This document shows, one piece after another, positions 46,440 through 58,317 of a stretch of 64,000 nt of DNA. Position 1 is the stretch's first letter; every line of letters begins with the position of its first letter. The stretch is from contig CM048843.1 of assembly GCA_026545765.1 (NCBI GenBank), positions 24,611,646-24,675,645 of the forward strand, written 5' to 3'. Below the pieces are notes generated by a model. The model made no database searches and was not told the DNA's origin. It saw only the letters and a program-made list of their open reading frames with translations. Position numbers and translations under genes: made by a program. Source of the DNA: Plantago major (taxonomy: Eukaryota > Streptophyta > Magnoliopsida > Lamiales > Plantaginaceae).

Positions 46440-47300
46440 TGTCATATTTGCCCGTGAGATTGAGCGAATGAAATGAGCGAAGCAGAATAATAGTCGAACC
46501 AATCCCTGAACATATTCCTCGAGAAGTGGGGAAGAAAAAGAGAAAAGTGGCAATGGATAGGTGGTGTGATAAGTTAATCAAGAAAATGTGGGAGATGCAT
46601 CTTGCCCAACATCATCGTTGAAGACTTTTTACTTCAAGCATTTTAATGTTATATAGAACAAGTATTGGATGAGTGTACTTAAAATAATATGTTGTTTGTT
46701 ATGTGTGTGTTGTGTATTATTGTGGCGCTTCTGGTACTTGAATGTGTTATCCTTCTATTGAAATATGCATATATATATATTATAAAGGTGAGTTGCTATC
46801 AAAGCTTAGTTCATTTAGGAGTTGTTTGGTTTGGTTATGCCGCCATTCTTACTCACTCTGGCATGATAAATTTTATGTTTGGAGAAAAAGAATTTTGGGA
46901 CATAACATGGCAACTGACCAAGGCAAAAGTTTGGGTCAGGCTTGTGATTGGTTGATTCGGCCTAGCTGGCAATTTTTTTATTTAGCATAATGCCCATCAA
47001 TTGGGCTTGGCATGAGGAAGCCATGGATAGTGACAAAATCCAAGTCATATTGTGTGGCCCATGGTTAACATGAGTTCCCAAAATTACCCCCATTTTTTGG
47101 TCAATATTAAAGGAAGAGAAAATTAATGAAGAAATTCGGCACATACATACATGAACAAGTTAGCAAGAACTAAGAACACTTTCGTTGTTAATACTTCCTA
47201 TATCTATACAAAAGTGGTACTGAAATAAGAACATATGAAATATAGATGAAAACCACACTTCCCAACCCCAAAAATTAATAACGGGGATGAAAAAAAAAAA
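46440..47300. other. Spacer after the transposase remnant
   Basis: Contains a decayed transposase tail to about 46,620. Near 46,817 the sequence TTTAGGAGTTGTTTGGTTT resembles a single Tourist-type terminus. No other gene seen. Confidence 0.4.
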
Positions 47301-47362
47301 TTAATGCCCTATAGCAATCCTAGGATGGGTGACCAACTGAAAAGTCTCCCGATGCGTGCACG
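47301..47362 (+). repeat. 5S rRNA-like fragment
   Basis: CTAGGATGGGTGACC, then a spacer, AAGTCTCCCGATGCGTGCAC closely follows the 3' half of plant 5S rRNA (the internal control region and the end of the gene). The 5' half is absent, so this is not a working 5S gene. It is preceded by an A-run. It may come from a Cassandra-type TRIM, a 5S-derived SINE or a retroposed 5S copy. Confidence 0.6.
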
Positions 47363-47454
47363 AGTAATGATAAACTGCACGGGAAAGGATTTTTTTCGTA
47401 TAGTGGGGCCCGCATATCATCTTTCTCAATCCGGATAATAAACACATTCTACAA

Positions 47455-48090
47455 AAAATATAATTCAAACCCATTTGAGAACTCAATTTGAATGATAAAC
47501 TCAATTATAAGAATATGAACTTACAATTTGGGAACTGTATACCAAGAGTAAACCATATTATATGGGAAAAGATATCAAGACATTATACTTCCAACACATC
47601 AATTCAATTCGAAGGGTAACCCAACTATGCGAATTAGATTGTTCCAATTTGAGAAGTCAGTGGGGAAGGTTAACCTCAACTTGGAAAGGTGATAGTTCTG
47701 ACTTGAAAACTTAATTTAATAAGCAAACAGACTTAAGAATTAATAATTACAACTTGAAAACTCTATCGAAAGAGTAAACCCCACTATTTGAGATAATAAT
47801 ATAAGAATTAGACAATTCCATATAGAGAATTCATTAATGCAAAGGGTAAATATCTTTAGAAACGGGATAAATCCAACCTGGGAACTCAACTTGAAGTGCA
47901 AATTACTACACTGTTTGAAAACAGTATAAGAATTAAATAATTCCAACTCAGAAATTCCATTCAAGGAGTTAACCAATTCTAAGAATGTGAGTATGTGACA
48001 TTGCCAAATTGATATTTAATTCGAGCGGTAGACGAATTCTAAGAATGAAATAATTGAAACTTGAGAACTCAATGAGAATTGTTACTGAGA
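47455..48090. repeat. Degenerate ~60-bp periodic array of Helitron-like element B
   Basis: About ten degenerate units of the same motif as 2,700-3,265 and 18,692-19,460 ('acttgagaactcaattcga', 'gtaaac', 'aagaat'). As in element A, the array lies upstream of a hairpin-plus-CTAG end, which ties array and end together as one family. Confidence 0.65.
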
Positions 48091-49360
48091 CCATAATTTA
48101 AGCTCTCATGAGTTATGACATCATATGTCCTGATGAGGATGGCATCATGAATAGAAAAAATATGTATCCAGTCGAAATTTCTGAATACAAATAGGGCTTA
48201 GGTATCTCAAACGATCTCATAGGATACATATACCTCGCATGGTATTGAGACCTTTTGATGTTACTCAACTTCTTATCAGATACCAGCGCAGACACTTCCC
48301 TATTTATGTTAATTTGTTATGTTTGTGACAATCAATAAGGGGAACGGTCTTTAGCTGATGTTGGTATATATCTTCTCACACCAATATTCATTCATGGTTC
48401 GTTGTATGTTACATTCTCGATAATCACCAATAAAAAAGGTACTCAAATTTGTAGCCTTGGATTAAGAAGTACACCCCACATACATCACGACCAATGTTGT
48501 TTACAATGAAGTTTTTCACAATCTTTAATGTATATATCATTACACCATTCATAAATTATTATTTTTAATTATTTTGAATGACAGTTAATTTATGTAATAT
48601 TTGTTTTCTTTACCATTGACGAAGATATAACTGGAGGGTGAAGATTGATTCGTTTTGTCCTTTACATGTTTTTACGTACTTGATTTTAAACGGGCCGGGT
48701 TCTATCCAACCCTAATTCAACCTCGCTCGAAATAATGATGTTCAGGTCCGGATCAGACATATACTCAAACATGTTCCATACCTTTGTAACAAGACCCGAC
48801 CGCAACATTTTATGATTAAGTTAAAAACTACATATTCCCGCGCGGAACAACCTTACCATGTGAAATTGTGTTATGGAATAATAACATTTGTGTGTGTGGT
48901 GGGGTGACCACATACCACCGCGGGGGTTGTTGGGAATTGCGGGGGTGAAAAAAACCAACCCTGTTGATTCCGTTGTATTATTGTATACTTTTGAATTTTA
49001 TTTTGGTTCGGGTTTGAGGGGTAGAACTTTTTTAAAAACATGTATCTGTGACTAATTAACAGGTCAGGTATGGTAGTACCAGATATAAAATACTATATGT
49101 TATCAACCCGTCGGGTCCCAAACGGTTTAAGGTTGGATCCTACCATTTTCAAAGCATATCCGTCATGACGTGTCATTATTTACATTTTCTATAGTTAGCA
49201 TAAAAAAGACTCAATGATATTGTATTGGATGAGGAATGACTATCCACCGACACCACGATTAATGTATTACAAGTAAGTTTTGATTAATTTATTTTTTCTC
49301 CCCTTTCTATTTATTATTAAAAGTAAATTATATTGTGGCATCGTCACGGGTTAGTACTAG
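48091..49360 (+). mobile_element. 3' region of Helitron-like element B
   Basis: The end reads TGTGGCATCGTCACGGG (hairpin at about 49,334-49,350), TTAGTA and then CTAG (49,357-49,360). The last ~480 bp align with 19,740-20,216. A second, more decayed copy of part of this end lies upstream (about 48,430-48,530: 'aagaagtac...catcacgaccaatgttgtttaca'), matching the doubled end of element A. No coding region. Confidence 0.58.
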
Positions 49361-49431
49361 TATATATAATACAATGGATCCAATTTAACTTAAATTAAGT
49401 ACTCAATTGAACAACTCTGATAGTTGTCTAC

Positions 49432-49435
<4 letters not shown>

Positions 49436-49477
<42 letters not shown>

Positions 49478-49478
49478 T
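49436..49478. repeat. (TA)n-(CA)n microsatellite
   Basis: A run of TA dinucleotides continues directly into CACACACAC. A simple-sequence repeat. Confidence 0.9.
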
Positions 49479-49479
49479 G

Positions 49480-50455
49480 TAATAATGATCTCTTACTCTT
49501 TCATAAAATTAAACTCACCAATATGATATGTTTTTGTAATCATCCTAATAACAACTCTTTGATTCTACTCAAGATGTGGAAAAGTTCTTGGACATCAATC
49601 AAACACTAGATGCACAAAAACATGTTTGATAGTTTCAGTTTCAGCAAGCCTCATAAAGTATACTTTGTTCTCATAGTCTTGAATTTGCAGCTTCTTGCAA
49701 TCAAATTAAAGTAATGAATTAAGCTAACGAACTGTGTTAATGGTTATTAATGTTAACTGGAAGAAGACGGGTGATGGAATTTAATGAATTGTTTCCTAAA
49801 TTATATAATGAATGGAAATGAGTAAATTTCGGGGAAGATATATTATCGAATCAAATTTATCGCAACGGTGGTACGGGAGATGGTATATGCTTTGTTAGGC
49901 ATTGTCGAACCACGTTAAATCTTGTGTCTCTGTCTTTCTGATTTTGGTTCATTGTTTATTCGATTATTGTTTTATGTCATTGTTGCATATTCCTCAATCC
50001 TCATTGTTTAAACTTAACACCCTTGAAGGAATCGAGAATTGAAAGTGGAATCCAACCGTATAACCGCTAATTCCACGAGAAATAGGAACCAGATGGTTCC
50101 TGGTTCAAAACAGAGAACTGACCGTTTTGGTCCGGATCCACATTTTTGCCCAAATGGAACCGGCAGTTCCAGAAACCGCCTAGGTCTAACACAAACTTAC
50201 AACTGGTGATATAGCGGATCATGGCATCATGCTTTGAACAGTGCAGTAAATTCACAACATGGGATCTGCGCCCATCACAGTTGACTGCATAAGTAATTGT
50301 AATGTATTCAAGTCACCTATCTTAATACCTATCCAAAAGGCATGTTACAATTCAACTTCATGGTACATAAAACTTCCCTTCACCTACATAAATAAATACC
50401 TTACATGTATCAGTATCACAATGCCAATCAGGAAGCATAAATTTGTCACAAGAAA
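49480..50455. other. Spacer upstream of the GDSL gene
   Basis: No gene recognised. Around 50,040-50,180 a GC-richer stretch contains several 'gaaccgg/ggttcc' phrases that may be transposon debris. Confidence 0.4.
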
Positions 50456-50505
50456 CATCCATACTGCATCTCCTCATCGTAGACAACAGAGATGCAGTAT
50501 GGATG
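50456..50505. repeat. Perfect 17-bp hairpin upstream of the GDSL gene
   Basis: CATCCATACTGCATCTC (50,456-50,472) and its exact reverse complement (50,489-50,505) are separated by a 16-base loop. It lies about 270 bp before the GDSL start codon. No flanking target duplication is obvious, and its role is unknown. Confidence 0.85.
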
Positions 50506-50771
50506 ACTGTAGAAACATTTAATTGGCTAAAATTGCATACACTCATTACAGTTGGTGGTCTGCAACATGAAGCACATAATCATCATTAATGTTGAGAATA
50601 TAAAAACCCATGCCACTGCCATCAACCAATCAATCAATGTATTCATAAAAATAATGTCAACTTGTCAATCTCAGCTAAAGAACCTATTAAAGAGGCATGA
50701 AGATACTGAGAGCTACAACTTACTGTATTTTTCCCAATAGTAGCTCCTCAAGTTCAGAGAAGTCCAAGGCA

Positions 50772-52632
50772 ATGCAGTTCTTGTGCTTGAGACCAATATT
50801 TCCATTGTTTTTCTTTCTTTCCCTTCTGCGTTGCATTGCTCAAGCAGCTACAAATCTACCAGAAAACACCAACATTCCAGCAGTCATTGCATTCGGAGAT
50901 TCAATAATAGACACTGGTAATAACAACAATATCGAAACAATATTCAAAGTCAATTTCCCTCCATATGGAAAAGATTTTATCGGCGGAAAGCCGACTGGAA
51001 GATTTTCTGATGGAAAAGTCCCATCAGACCTCATAGGTACGATAGCGTAACTATTCTCTTTTCGTGTGCATGTCATGTTTTAGTGCAAATAAACTCCCAA
51101 ATACTGAAAATGGTACTAAAGCTCACAGTTTTAAGAACATTGCAGCTGAAGAATTGGAAATCAAACCCCTCTTGCCAGCATACTTTGACCCAGCTCTGCA
51201 ACCTCAAGATCTCTTAACTGGAGTCAACTTCGCTTCTGGAGGTGCAGGTTACGACTCTCTAACAAATGAGCTTGCGGTACATGTCTTGATATCCTTCCTC
51301 ATTCTATTTGTTTCCTGTTCATTTTACTTATTCTTCTGAAAATGCAGTCAGTCCTGTCACTATCAGACCAATTAGAGATGTTCAACGATTACATAATGAA
51401 GCTCAAGCAAATTGCTGGGGAAGATAGAACGTCAACAATCTTGAGTGACAGCCTCTATATATTGGTTACTGGTAGCAACGACATTACCAATACATATTAT
51501 GGAACTTCTCTGAGAAAAGCATCATATGATATCACATCATATGCCGATCTGCTTGTCAGCTATGCATCCATCTTTGTTCAGGTAATCCACCTAGTGTATT
51601 TTGTATGAAAAAAACAATACCTCTCTTTTGTTAACTACTAGCCTTGAAAATCATTTTGGAGCAGATAAAAATAATCTTGCCTGTACTTCTATATCACCCG
51701 TAGCTGAGATTGGATGCAACTTTTTAAAGATTTGTAGTTATTCTAGTTACTTACACTTCAAGGGTAATAAATGCCATACTTAATATTTAACTAATGACAC
51801 CTGCAATAGACCCCAATGAGAAAGGTCCACGATTCATGAACATTACCCATGATGAGAATGGCAGTACCTTGTAATCCATTCATAATATGCTTTCTTGCAT
51901 CTTGTCTGAAGGACTTGTACAAGTTGGGGGCACGAAGAATCGGTGTTTTTGGTTTACCGCCCCTCGGATGCTTGCCATCACAAAGAACTCTGAAAGGAGG
52001 ACCTGAAAGGATGTGCGTAGATGTATACAATCAGGCAGCAGACTTGTTTAACAAGAAGCTGGCAGCTGAGTTAAATTCTATCAACAGTCAGCTACCAGGA
52101 GCAAAGTTCAACTACATAGATATTTACAGTATTCCCCTAGACGTCATCAACAACCCGCAAAAATATGGTATGAAATCATTCAATGGCACATAAATAGATT
52201 TTGTGGATAAATTCCTCCGTTTTTTAGTATGCTGATACAAATCAATGCAGTTTAGATTCACAACCAGAATAAAGAGATAAAACATCTCAAGAGGACACTT
52301 TGAATGGGATACAGCTAAACAAAGATTGAAACTTTCTGTAAAAATTTGTGAAAATAAGCTAAATAAGAGAAATGTAATAGTCCCTAGTGGATACCTGACA
52401 TGTTCTGCTAGCAAATGCAATAAGAAACTTACAAATATTTACCATGGCAGGATTCAGCGTTGCAAATGAGGGATGCTGTGGAACAGGTAAAATAGAAGTA
52501 GCATTTTTGTGCAAATACACGTGCACCAACACGTCCGAATATGTGTTCTGGGACAGTTTTCACCTCACGGAGAGAGCATACAGACTCCTTGTAGATCAGA
52601 TCCTCAAGCAAAACATTCAGAATTTTTTGTGA
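50772..52632 (+). CDS. GDSL esterase/lipase, EXL-like, five exons
   Basis: Encodes a secreted serine hydrolase of the plant GDSL family (SGNH fold), close to EXL-type proteins; substrates are probably acyl or acetyl esters in the wall or cuticle. Exons: 50,772-51,036; 51,146-51,276; 51,348-51,581; 51,912-52,167; 52,451-52,632. All introns are GT-AG and phases agree, giving 355 residues, the usual family length. Residues 1-26 are a signal peptide (a hydrophobic Phe/Leu core ending near AQAA). Block I '[12 protein letters not shown]' carries the catalytic Ser, block II '[10 protein letters not shown]' the oxyanion Gly, block III 'TGSNDI' the Asn, and block V 'DSFHLTE' the Asp and His. All key residues are intact. 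An in-frame ATG at 50,697 would mask the signal peptide, so 50,772 is chosen. It converges with the DUF1295 gene downstream. Exact substrate unknown. Confidence 0.93.
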
Positions 52633-53992
52633 GGAGTCATTCTGCTGATATTTGTGCCACAAGACAATTTAAAGTGTATATATCAAGTATCAACATTATT
52701 CTTTGTCTGGTGCAAAATGGCTAACATAGAATTGCTAGTAATTCTGATTTTATTTCATACGTCTATGAGAAATGAAAAAGGAGAGAATCAAATCTGTGTA
52801 TCAGTCTATTTATTATTTCTACTGAATGAGGTAGGAATAACTCCACGAATTTTATAATTGCCTATAGATTAAGAATTTTTACTTCGGTGAATTGCACAAA
52901 CGAACCGTTTGTGATTACTAATTTGCCAAGATCACATGTGCCGAATCATTTAGAAAACATGTGAGTAAGAAAACATCTGCAGAATGACTTACGTTGGAAG
53001 TTTAGGGCTAATACAGGTATTCACTAATTTGAGGGTGGGAGTTTACTGCCAATTACATATGCCTGATATACGTATAACACAAGGATGGTTTTTAAATTTT
53101 TAGCATTCAGATGTGAAAACTAACATTTCAATCATCAAATTTCATCATTACTGCAAGATGTTGAAATGAACATAACACAGAAAATTAACTTGTTACAGAG
53201 AAATAACGTACGCATCTAGTTGTAAAAAAATGTTCGACATTTGTTGAATAACTTATCCAAAGCGGATTAAACAGAGGCAAGATATAGCTTCGACTTAACC
53301 CGTTCAATGGGATACACAGCAGGAAAGACAAGGTAGGTTCTTACTTTAAGCAAATGACAGTCAGATACACCAAAGCTATAAAAGGTATAGCTCACCCAAA
53401 GCAAAGTAGCAAACTGAAATAAAAGCAATACTTATAGCAATTTGAAGAGAAACATAATTGGCACATAAAGATAGCTGTCATGAGGAAGGAACCCTTCTTT
53501 CAGACTTTAAGGAAAACAGAAAAATAAAAATTACACGGGATAGGCGAGATGAAGTATAAAATAATATCTCCATCACATAACGTTCTGGATCATTGCGGGA
53601 TTTAGACCTTACTTAATCTATTAGAGACGTCCAGATTTTGCATTTCTTGATAGTAGAGCCGTAATAAGAGATGTTTCGAGAGATTGAAGTTGCAGCATTC
53701 CTTAAACACCCTATAGCAGACATTCATTCATGAGCAATAATTAGGAAGAGAAATATTTGGCTTAGCTATCCACCTACAGAAAACGTGTAAAGTCTGTTCT
53801 TACGTGCTCACACAAGGTCACAAGTAATAATGTCAAACAAAATTCTTTAACAGGATGATATTTTACGGCAACAGGTGGTACACATTTTCATTTCCATTTT
53901 CAGAATAACAACACTCATAAAACAACTTCGAGAAAGGAACTATCAACATACATGCATACAGCAGATCAGGAGAAAAAAATACTAATAACTCA
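52633..53992. other. Intergenic region between two convergent genes
   Basis: The 3' flank of both the GDSL gene and the DUF1295 gene. AT-rich, with no supported exon or element end. It should hold both 3' untranslated regions and polyadenylation sites, but I cannot place them with confidence. Confidence 0.5.
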
Positions 53993-55203
53993 TCATGTTT
54001 GCTTCGTTTTGCTCACAGCAGATTTCTTGAACCAAGGAACCAATACAGACGTCGTCTGCTGGTACTGCCTGTACGCTTCAGCTCTGTATTCCTGTTTCAC
54101 CATCTTTTCCTCCACGAGAATAGTGACATAACCCAAAACACAGCTGTTAATCAACGCACCAACACATGCCCAGCCACAACCCAAATTCCATGCAAACATC
54201 CCCAAACCCCACCACCACAACTGCTCCCCAAAATAATTCGGATGCCGCGAATAGTACCACAACCCTGAATCCAGATTTGGCACCAATGCTTCCCCAACCT
54301 CTTTCCGCCGTGCATTACTACTAACAAACTCGTGCAGCTGCGTATCTGCGAAATAAGCGACAGCAACACCAGTCAAACACACTAGAGCAGCAACTAAATC
54401 CCAAATACTCAATTCCTTGTCAACTGAGTGCACAACATAGAAAGGCAAGCATACTCCCATCAGAAACACCTACAGTATAAAAGCACAAAAGCAACACATT
54501 GTCAGATAACATATTTCCAGTCAAGCATTTCATCAAACAGTACCACTACAATAACCCAAACACAAATTCCATCCTAACAAAACCAATAATCACCTGCTGC
54601 GACAAGTAAACTGCGAAAAACGAAATCCAGCACCAGCTTTTCCCGTACTGCTGGGCCATATCCGCAAACCTCCAGTCCTCTCGAGCACCCCACTGCCATT
54701 TTTCTCTACGAAAGTAGCTGTGAGAGAGCCTAATACTCCAAATCCAGGTCAAAACAAGTACAATTGTCGATCTCCAAGCGTTTGTTTGCGCTAGTGGATG
54801 AGTTGAGTAGTAATGTGCAAGCATAACAGGAATCACCGTCCAGTACGGATCAATCATCTGCAATCAGCAAAAAAAAAAAAAAACAGTTGTATAAATAAAA
54901 TTAAGAACTACTAGTATGTGAAAATGCAGGCACATCAATTGCAATTGGGGTTAAGTAAGTAAGATGAGAAGATACCCAGTGGTTGGATTGGAGGAGACCG
55001 ATAAGCCAGAAGAGGATGTTGACGTTGAAGAAGAAGAGGACATTGGCGAGGAGAAAGGGGTGGTGATAGCACCAAGACCAAAGAGGGGAGAGGGAATCAT
55101 TGGAATTAGTGGCTGAGAGGAATGAGAGGTAGAAGAGAATGGAAGGGAGAGGAGTCACAAATGCGATCACTGCGTTTAGCAGGTTGTTATGTGCAGTTGC
55201 CAT
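53993..55203 (-). CDS. DUF1295 / steroid-5-alpha-reductase-like membrane protein, three exons
   Basis: A polytopic membrane protein of the DUF1295 family (PF06966), related to 3-oxo-5-alpha-steroid 4-dehydrogenase and isoprenylcysteine methyltransferase folds; similar Arabidopsis proteins lack a proven substrate. Exons on the minus strand: 55,203-54,976; 54,857-54,594; 54,469-53,993, with GT-AG junctions all in phase 0, giving 322 residues. Several hydrophobic segments span residues about 10-75, 85-165 and 165-300. The signature 'DPYWTVIPVML' begins exon 2, and 'SRHPNYFGEQLWWWG' in exon 3 is the conserved cofactor-side motif. The C-terminus is Lys-rich (KKSAVSKTKQT), consistent with an ER protein. 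The start at 55,203 is favoured; an in-frame ATG at 55,245 would add 14 residues. A TATA box lies at 55,271-55,283, and Tourist elements begin at 55,340. No defect seen. Confidence 0.93.
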
Positions 55204-55270
55204 GGCTGTTCTGTTTCTCTGTGTGTGAGTGAGAGTGAGACTCAATCTGGCTGAACTTGTGAATCAGACT

Positions 55271-55283
55271 GCTATTTATAACG
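55271..55283 (-). promoter_or_regulatory. TATA box of the DUF1295 gene
   Basis: The minus strand reads CGTTATAAATAGC about 70 bases before the start codon at 55,203. The spacing fits a transcription start around 55,240-55,250 with a CT/GT-rich leader ('ctctcactcacacacag'). The upstream ATG at 55,245 would then be at or before the transcription start, supporting 55,203 as the start. Confidence 0.6.
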
Positions 55284-55339
55284 AGGATTCATCTTGGTGG
55301 AGCAAGTCAAGTCAACGCTAACATTATAATCAAGAGTAA

Positions 55340-55415
55340 GGCTCTGTTATTTTCAACTGAAAACTCATTCAGTTCAGTTCCATTCAGTTCAGCTCTCTTA
55401 AGTTCATTAAATTCA

Positions 55416-55452
<37 letters not shown>

Positions 55453-56309
55453 TTATCATTTATTTACACAACCCATCTTTTGTACGAGGAAAATAAGAAA
55501 ATTTATCCAATTGAGATATTTTCAACCTTTTTCTTTCTTTCTTTTTAACACGACTTTTAGTAGATCAATGAAATAAAAGGTATAGTTACGATTCGAATTA
55601 CCCTTCTTTTCTACCGTAAAAGTTGAGTTAAGATAAAAAACTACAGGAACCTGAGAGTACCATTCAAACTGGTTCACATACTTTGTACGTACATCTCTAA
55701 CAAAAAATCGACATGTTCTTTTATTGGAAGATTAGAACTAGAAGTAAACTCAGAAGCATACGTTGAGTTTTTTCTCAAACTTAATAAATAAAAAACAAGT
55801 TATACCAAACTAAAGTCAAACCAAACTCTACAAGTCTTTCAAATGACTCCCAAAAACTCCAAAACAAGTTAAACCAAACTAAAGTCGAACCAAAACGACA
55901 TTATCACAAATATTGAGAAATGACATTTATTCCTCCGTATTAGTTTCCATGTTATCTTCCTCGGACTCTATATTACACTAACAATCGATTTTTCTATTTC
56001 TCGAACTTAAATCGTAAATTACTTGCAAATTACGCACAAAAAAGTATAAAACAAAGTTATGTTAGTCAAATATACTTAATTTTTTTTATAATATAATTTT
56101 ATTATATTCTTTTGTCGTGTAATTTGCGAGTAATTATAGTCAACGTCCAGAAAAAAGTCTCTCATTTAATTTATTAATGGAGCGGATGTTATTCATTATT
56201 ATTAAAAATGGGACAAATGTAATTTTTTCGATTGCTTTGCCATTTTTTTCGCCAAATTGCTTCGATTCGATTCGATTCGATTAAGAATTAATTTGAAAAG
56301 AACAGAGCC
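55340..56309 (+). mobile_element. Tourist-like (PIF/Harbinger) element E1
   Basis: A 970-bp noncoding element with inverted ends GGCTCTGTTATTTTCAACTG and (right) TTGAAAAGAACAGAGCC, flanked by TAA on both sides (55,337-55,339 and 56,310-56,312), the 3-bp target of PIF/Harbinger. Inside lie TTCAGTTCAG repeats, an (ATT)n microsatellite (about 55,416-55,451) and GATTC repeats near the right end. It begins only about 60 bp upstream of the DUF1295 TATA box. Confidence 0.8.
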
Positions 56310-56396
56310 TAAGGCTCGTTTTTCAATCGAAAACTCATTCGATTGAAGTTCGATTCACTGTCTTGATTCATTTCTTTCTTCGCTCAGCTTTCTTAA

Positions 56397-57461
56397 GGCT
56401 CGTTCTTTTCAAATCAAATTTATCGAATCGAATCGAATCGAATCAATCGAACGGAATCGAATCGAATCGAATCAAATCAAAACTAATCAATTGAATCAAA
56501 TCAAACTAATCGAATCAAGAAATTATTGTGTAATAATAATAACAATTATATGATGGTATATATAATTACAATTAAAAAAATATATTATTTTTGTCATCTT
56601 TCTCACATCCTTCCTACTCTTTTTTCTGTCACTTTACATTTTTATTTATTATTGTATAACAAACTTTAAAACCAACCGCGTGGAAAACAATATGAGAATG
56701 ATAACTCGATTAAAACCGAATTTTAATCGTCGCATAAACGGTCTTTGTCTTTTTTTTTTTTTTTTTTTTTTTTGAATCGGTGAAATTTATTACAACTTGA
56801 AAACGTTTACAAGAGTATGGACAATGTTCGGCAAATAAAATAATTAAAAGCTTAACCAAAATCACTTGTCCATAAACCATGCACAAGCTCGTGTCAACAA
56901 CTTTACATCAACACTTTTTTTTTCCAGAACCTCCAGCATTGTTCCATTTTCCAAACTGATTCTTCAACTTTCAGTCCCAATACTCATTTTTCAAATTTCA
57001 TGAAAAGAAATTAAGTATATTTGATTTTATGCGCATGTGTAAACTTGAAATACCAGTTTTGCAACATGATATCAATGTCCAATGTGGAGTGGATAATGAT
57101 TTATTGAACCCGACAAGGAAAGAAACGATGAACAGGGTGCGCAAGGAGATAACATTGAGAATTTGGCTTCTATTCATGCAATATAGAGCAGGAAGATAAT
57201 ATAGAGTCAGGAAGATAATATGGAGGAATAAATGCCATTTTTCAATATTTGTGATATATAATATTATTTTTATAAAGTTTGGTACGACTTTTTATTTGGT
57301 TTTAACTTGTTTTTGAACACGTAGATTTTTTGTTAGTTAAATTGTAACTATATTTTATTTATTGATCTATTAAAAAAGAAAGAAAGAAAAAAAGTTGAAA
57401 ATAACTCAATTGGATAAAAAAAATTATTTTCCTCGTACAAAATATCGGGTGTGTAAATAAA

Positions 57462-57500
<39 letters not shown>

Positions 57501-57620
57501 TAACAACAACAACAACAACAATAATAATAATAATAATATGAATTTAATGAACTGAACTGAACTGAAGACGAGCTGAACTGAACTGAACTGAAAGAGTTTT
57601 CAGTTGAAAAGAACAGAGCC
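56397..57620 (-). mobile_element. Tourist-like element E5, inserted into E4
   Basis: A 1,224-bp element in reverse orientation: the left end GGCTCGTTCTTTTCAAATC matches the complement of the E1 right end, and the right end CAGTTGAAAAGAACAGAGCC matches the complement of the E1 left end. It is flanked by TAA (56,394-56,396 and 57,621-57,623). It carries an (AAT)n/(AAC)n tract, GAACT repeats, and a LINE 3' tail that explains most of its extra length compared with E1. Confidence 0.78.
56747..56995 (-). mobile_element. LINE-type 3' tail inserted in E5
   Basis: A poly(T) run of about 24 bases on the + strand is followed by GAATCGGTGAAATTTATTAC. Read on the minus strand this is a 3' end with a poly(A) tail and AATAAA-like sequence. 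The right boundary is set by where homology to E1 resumes (about 57,000). A target duplication could not be confirmed. Confidence 0.55.
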
Positions 57621-58317
57621 TAAGTTCATTAAATTCATATTATTATTATTATTACTATTATTATTATTATTATTAATATTTTATCATTTATTTACACAAC
57701 CCATCTTTTCAGACGATAAAATAAATTTATCCAATTGGGATATTTTCAACCTTTTTATTTCTTTCTTTTTAACACGACTTTTAGTAGATCAATCAAAAAA
57801 AAAAGTATAGTTACGATTCGAATTACCCTTCTTTTCTACCGTAAAAGTTGAGTTAAGATAAGAAACTACAGAAACCTGAGAGTACCATTCAAACTGGTTC
57901 ACATACTTTGTACGTACATCTCTAACAAAAAATCGACATGTTCTTTTATTGGAAGATATTAGAACAATAAGAAACTCGTAAGATACGTTGAGTTTTTTCT
58001 CAAACTTAATAAATAAAAAACAAGTTATACCAAACTAAAGTCAAACCAAACTCTACAAATTACGCACAAAAAAGTATAAAACAAAGTTATGTTAGTCAAA
58101 TATACTTAATTTATTTTTATAATATAATTTTATTATATTCTTTTGTCGTGTAATTTGCGAGTAATTACAGTCAACGAATTTATTAATGGACCGGATGTAG
58201 TATTCATTATTATTAAAAAATGGGACAAATGTAATTTCTTGATTCGTCCATTGCTTTGCCAAATTATTTCGATTCGATCAAGAATTTCAAATTGAAAAGA
58301 ACAGAGCCTAAGTATTG

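Larger units (their letters stand above)
56313..58308 (+). mobile_element. Tourist-like element E4, split by E5
   Basis: The left part (56,313-56,396) starts GGCTCGTTTTTCAATCGAAAACTC directly after the TAA that ends E1. The right part (57,624-58,308) resumes with GTTCATTAAATTCAT and ends AAAAGAACAGAGCC, followed by TAA (58,309-58,311). Joined, the parts are about 770 bp and follow E1 along their length. The break is at the TTAA that E1 retains intact in CTCTCTTAAGTTCATT. Confidence 0.72.

Noticed and set aside
47301-47362. Functional 5S rRNA gene
   Set aside because: Only the second half is present and the sequence is altered; there is no 5' half or normal terminator.
50697-50771. Longer N-terminus for the GDSL protein from ATG 50,697
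   Set aside because: It would place a Ser-rich polar stretch before a clear signal peptide. The ATG at 50,772 gives a standard secreted protein.
55204-55245. Longer N-terminus for the DUF1295 protein from ATG 55,245
   Set aside because: It lies at the likely transcription start given the TATA box at 55,271-55,283, and the added residues are encoded by a CT/GT-rich leader.
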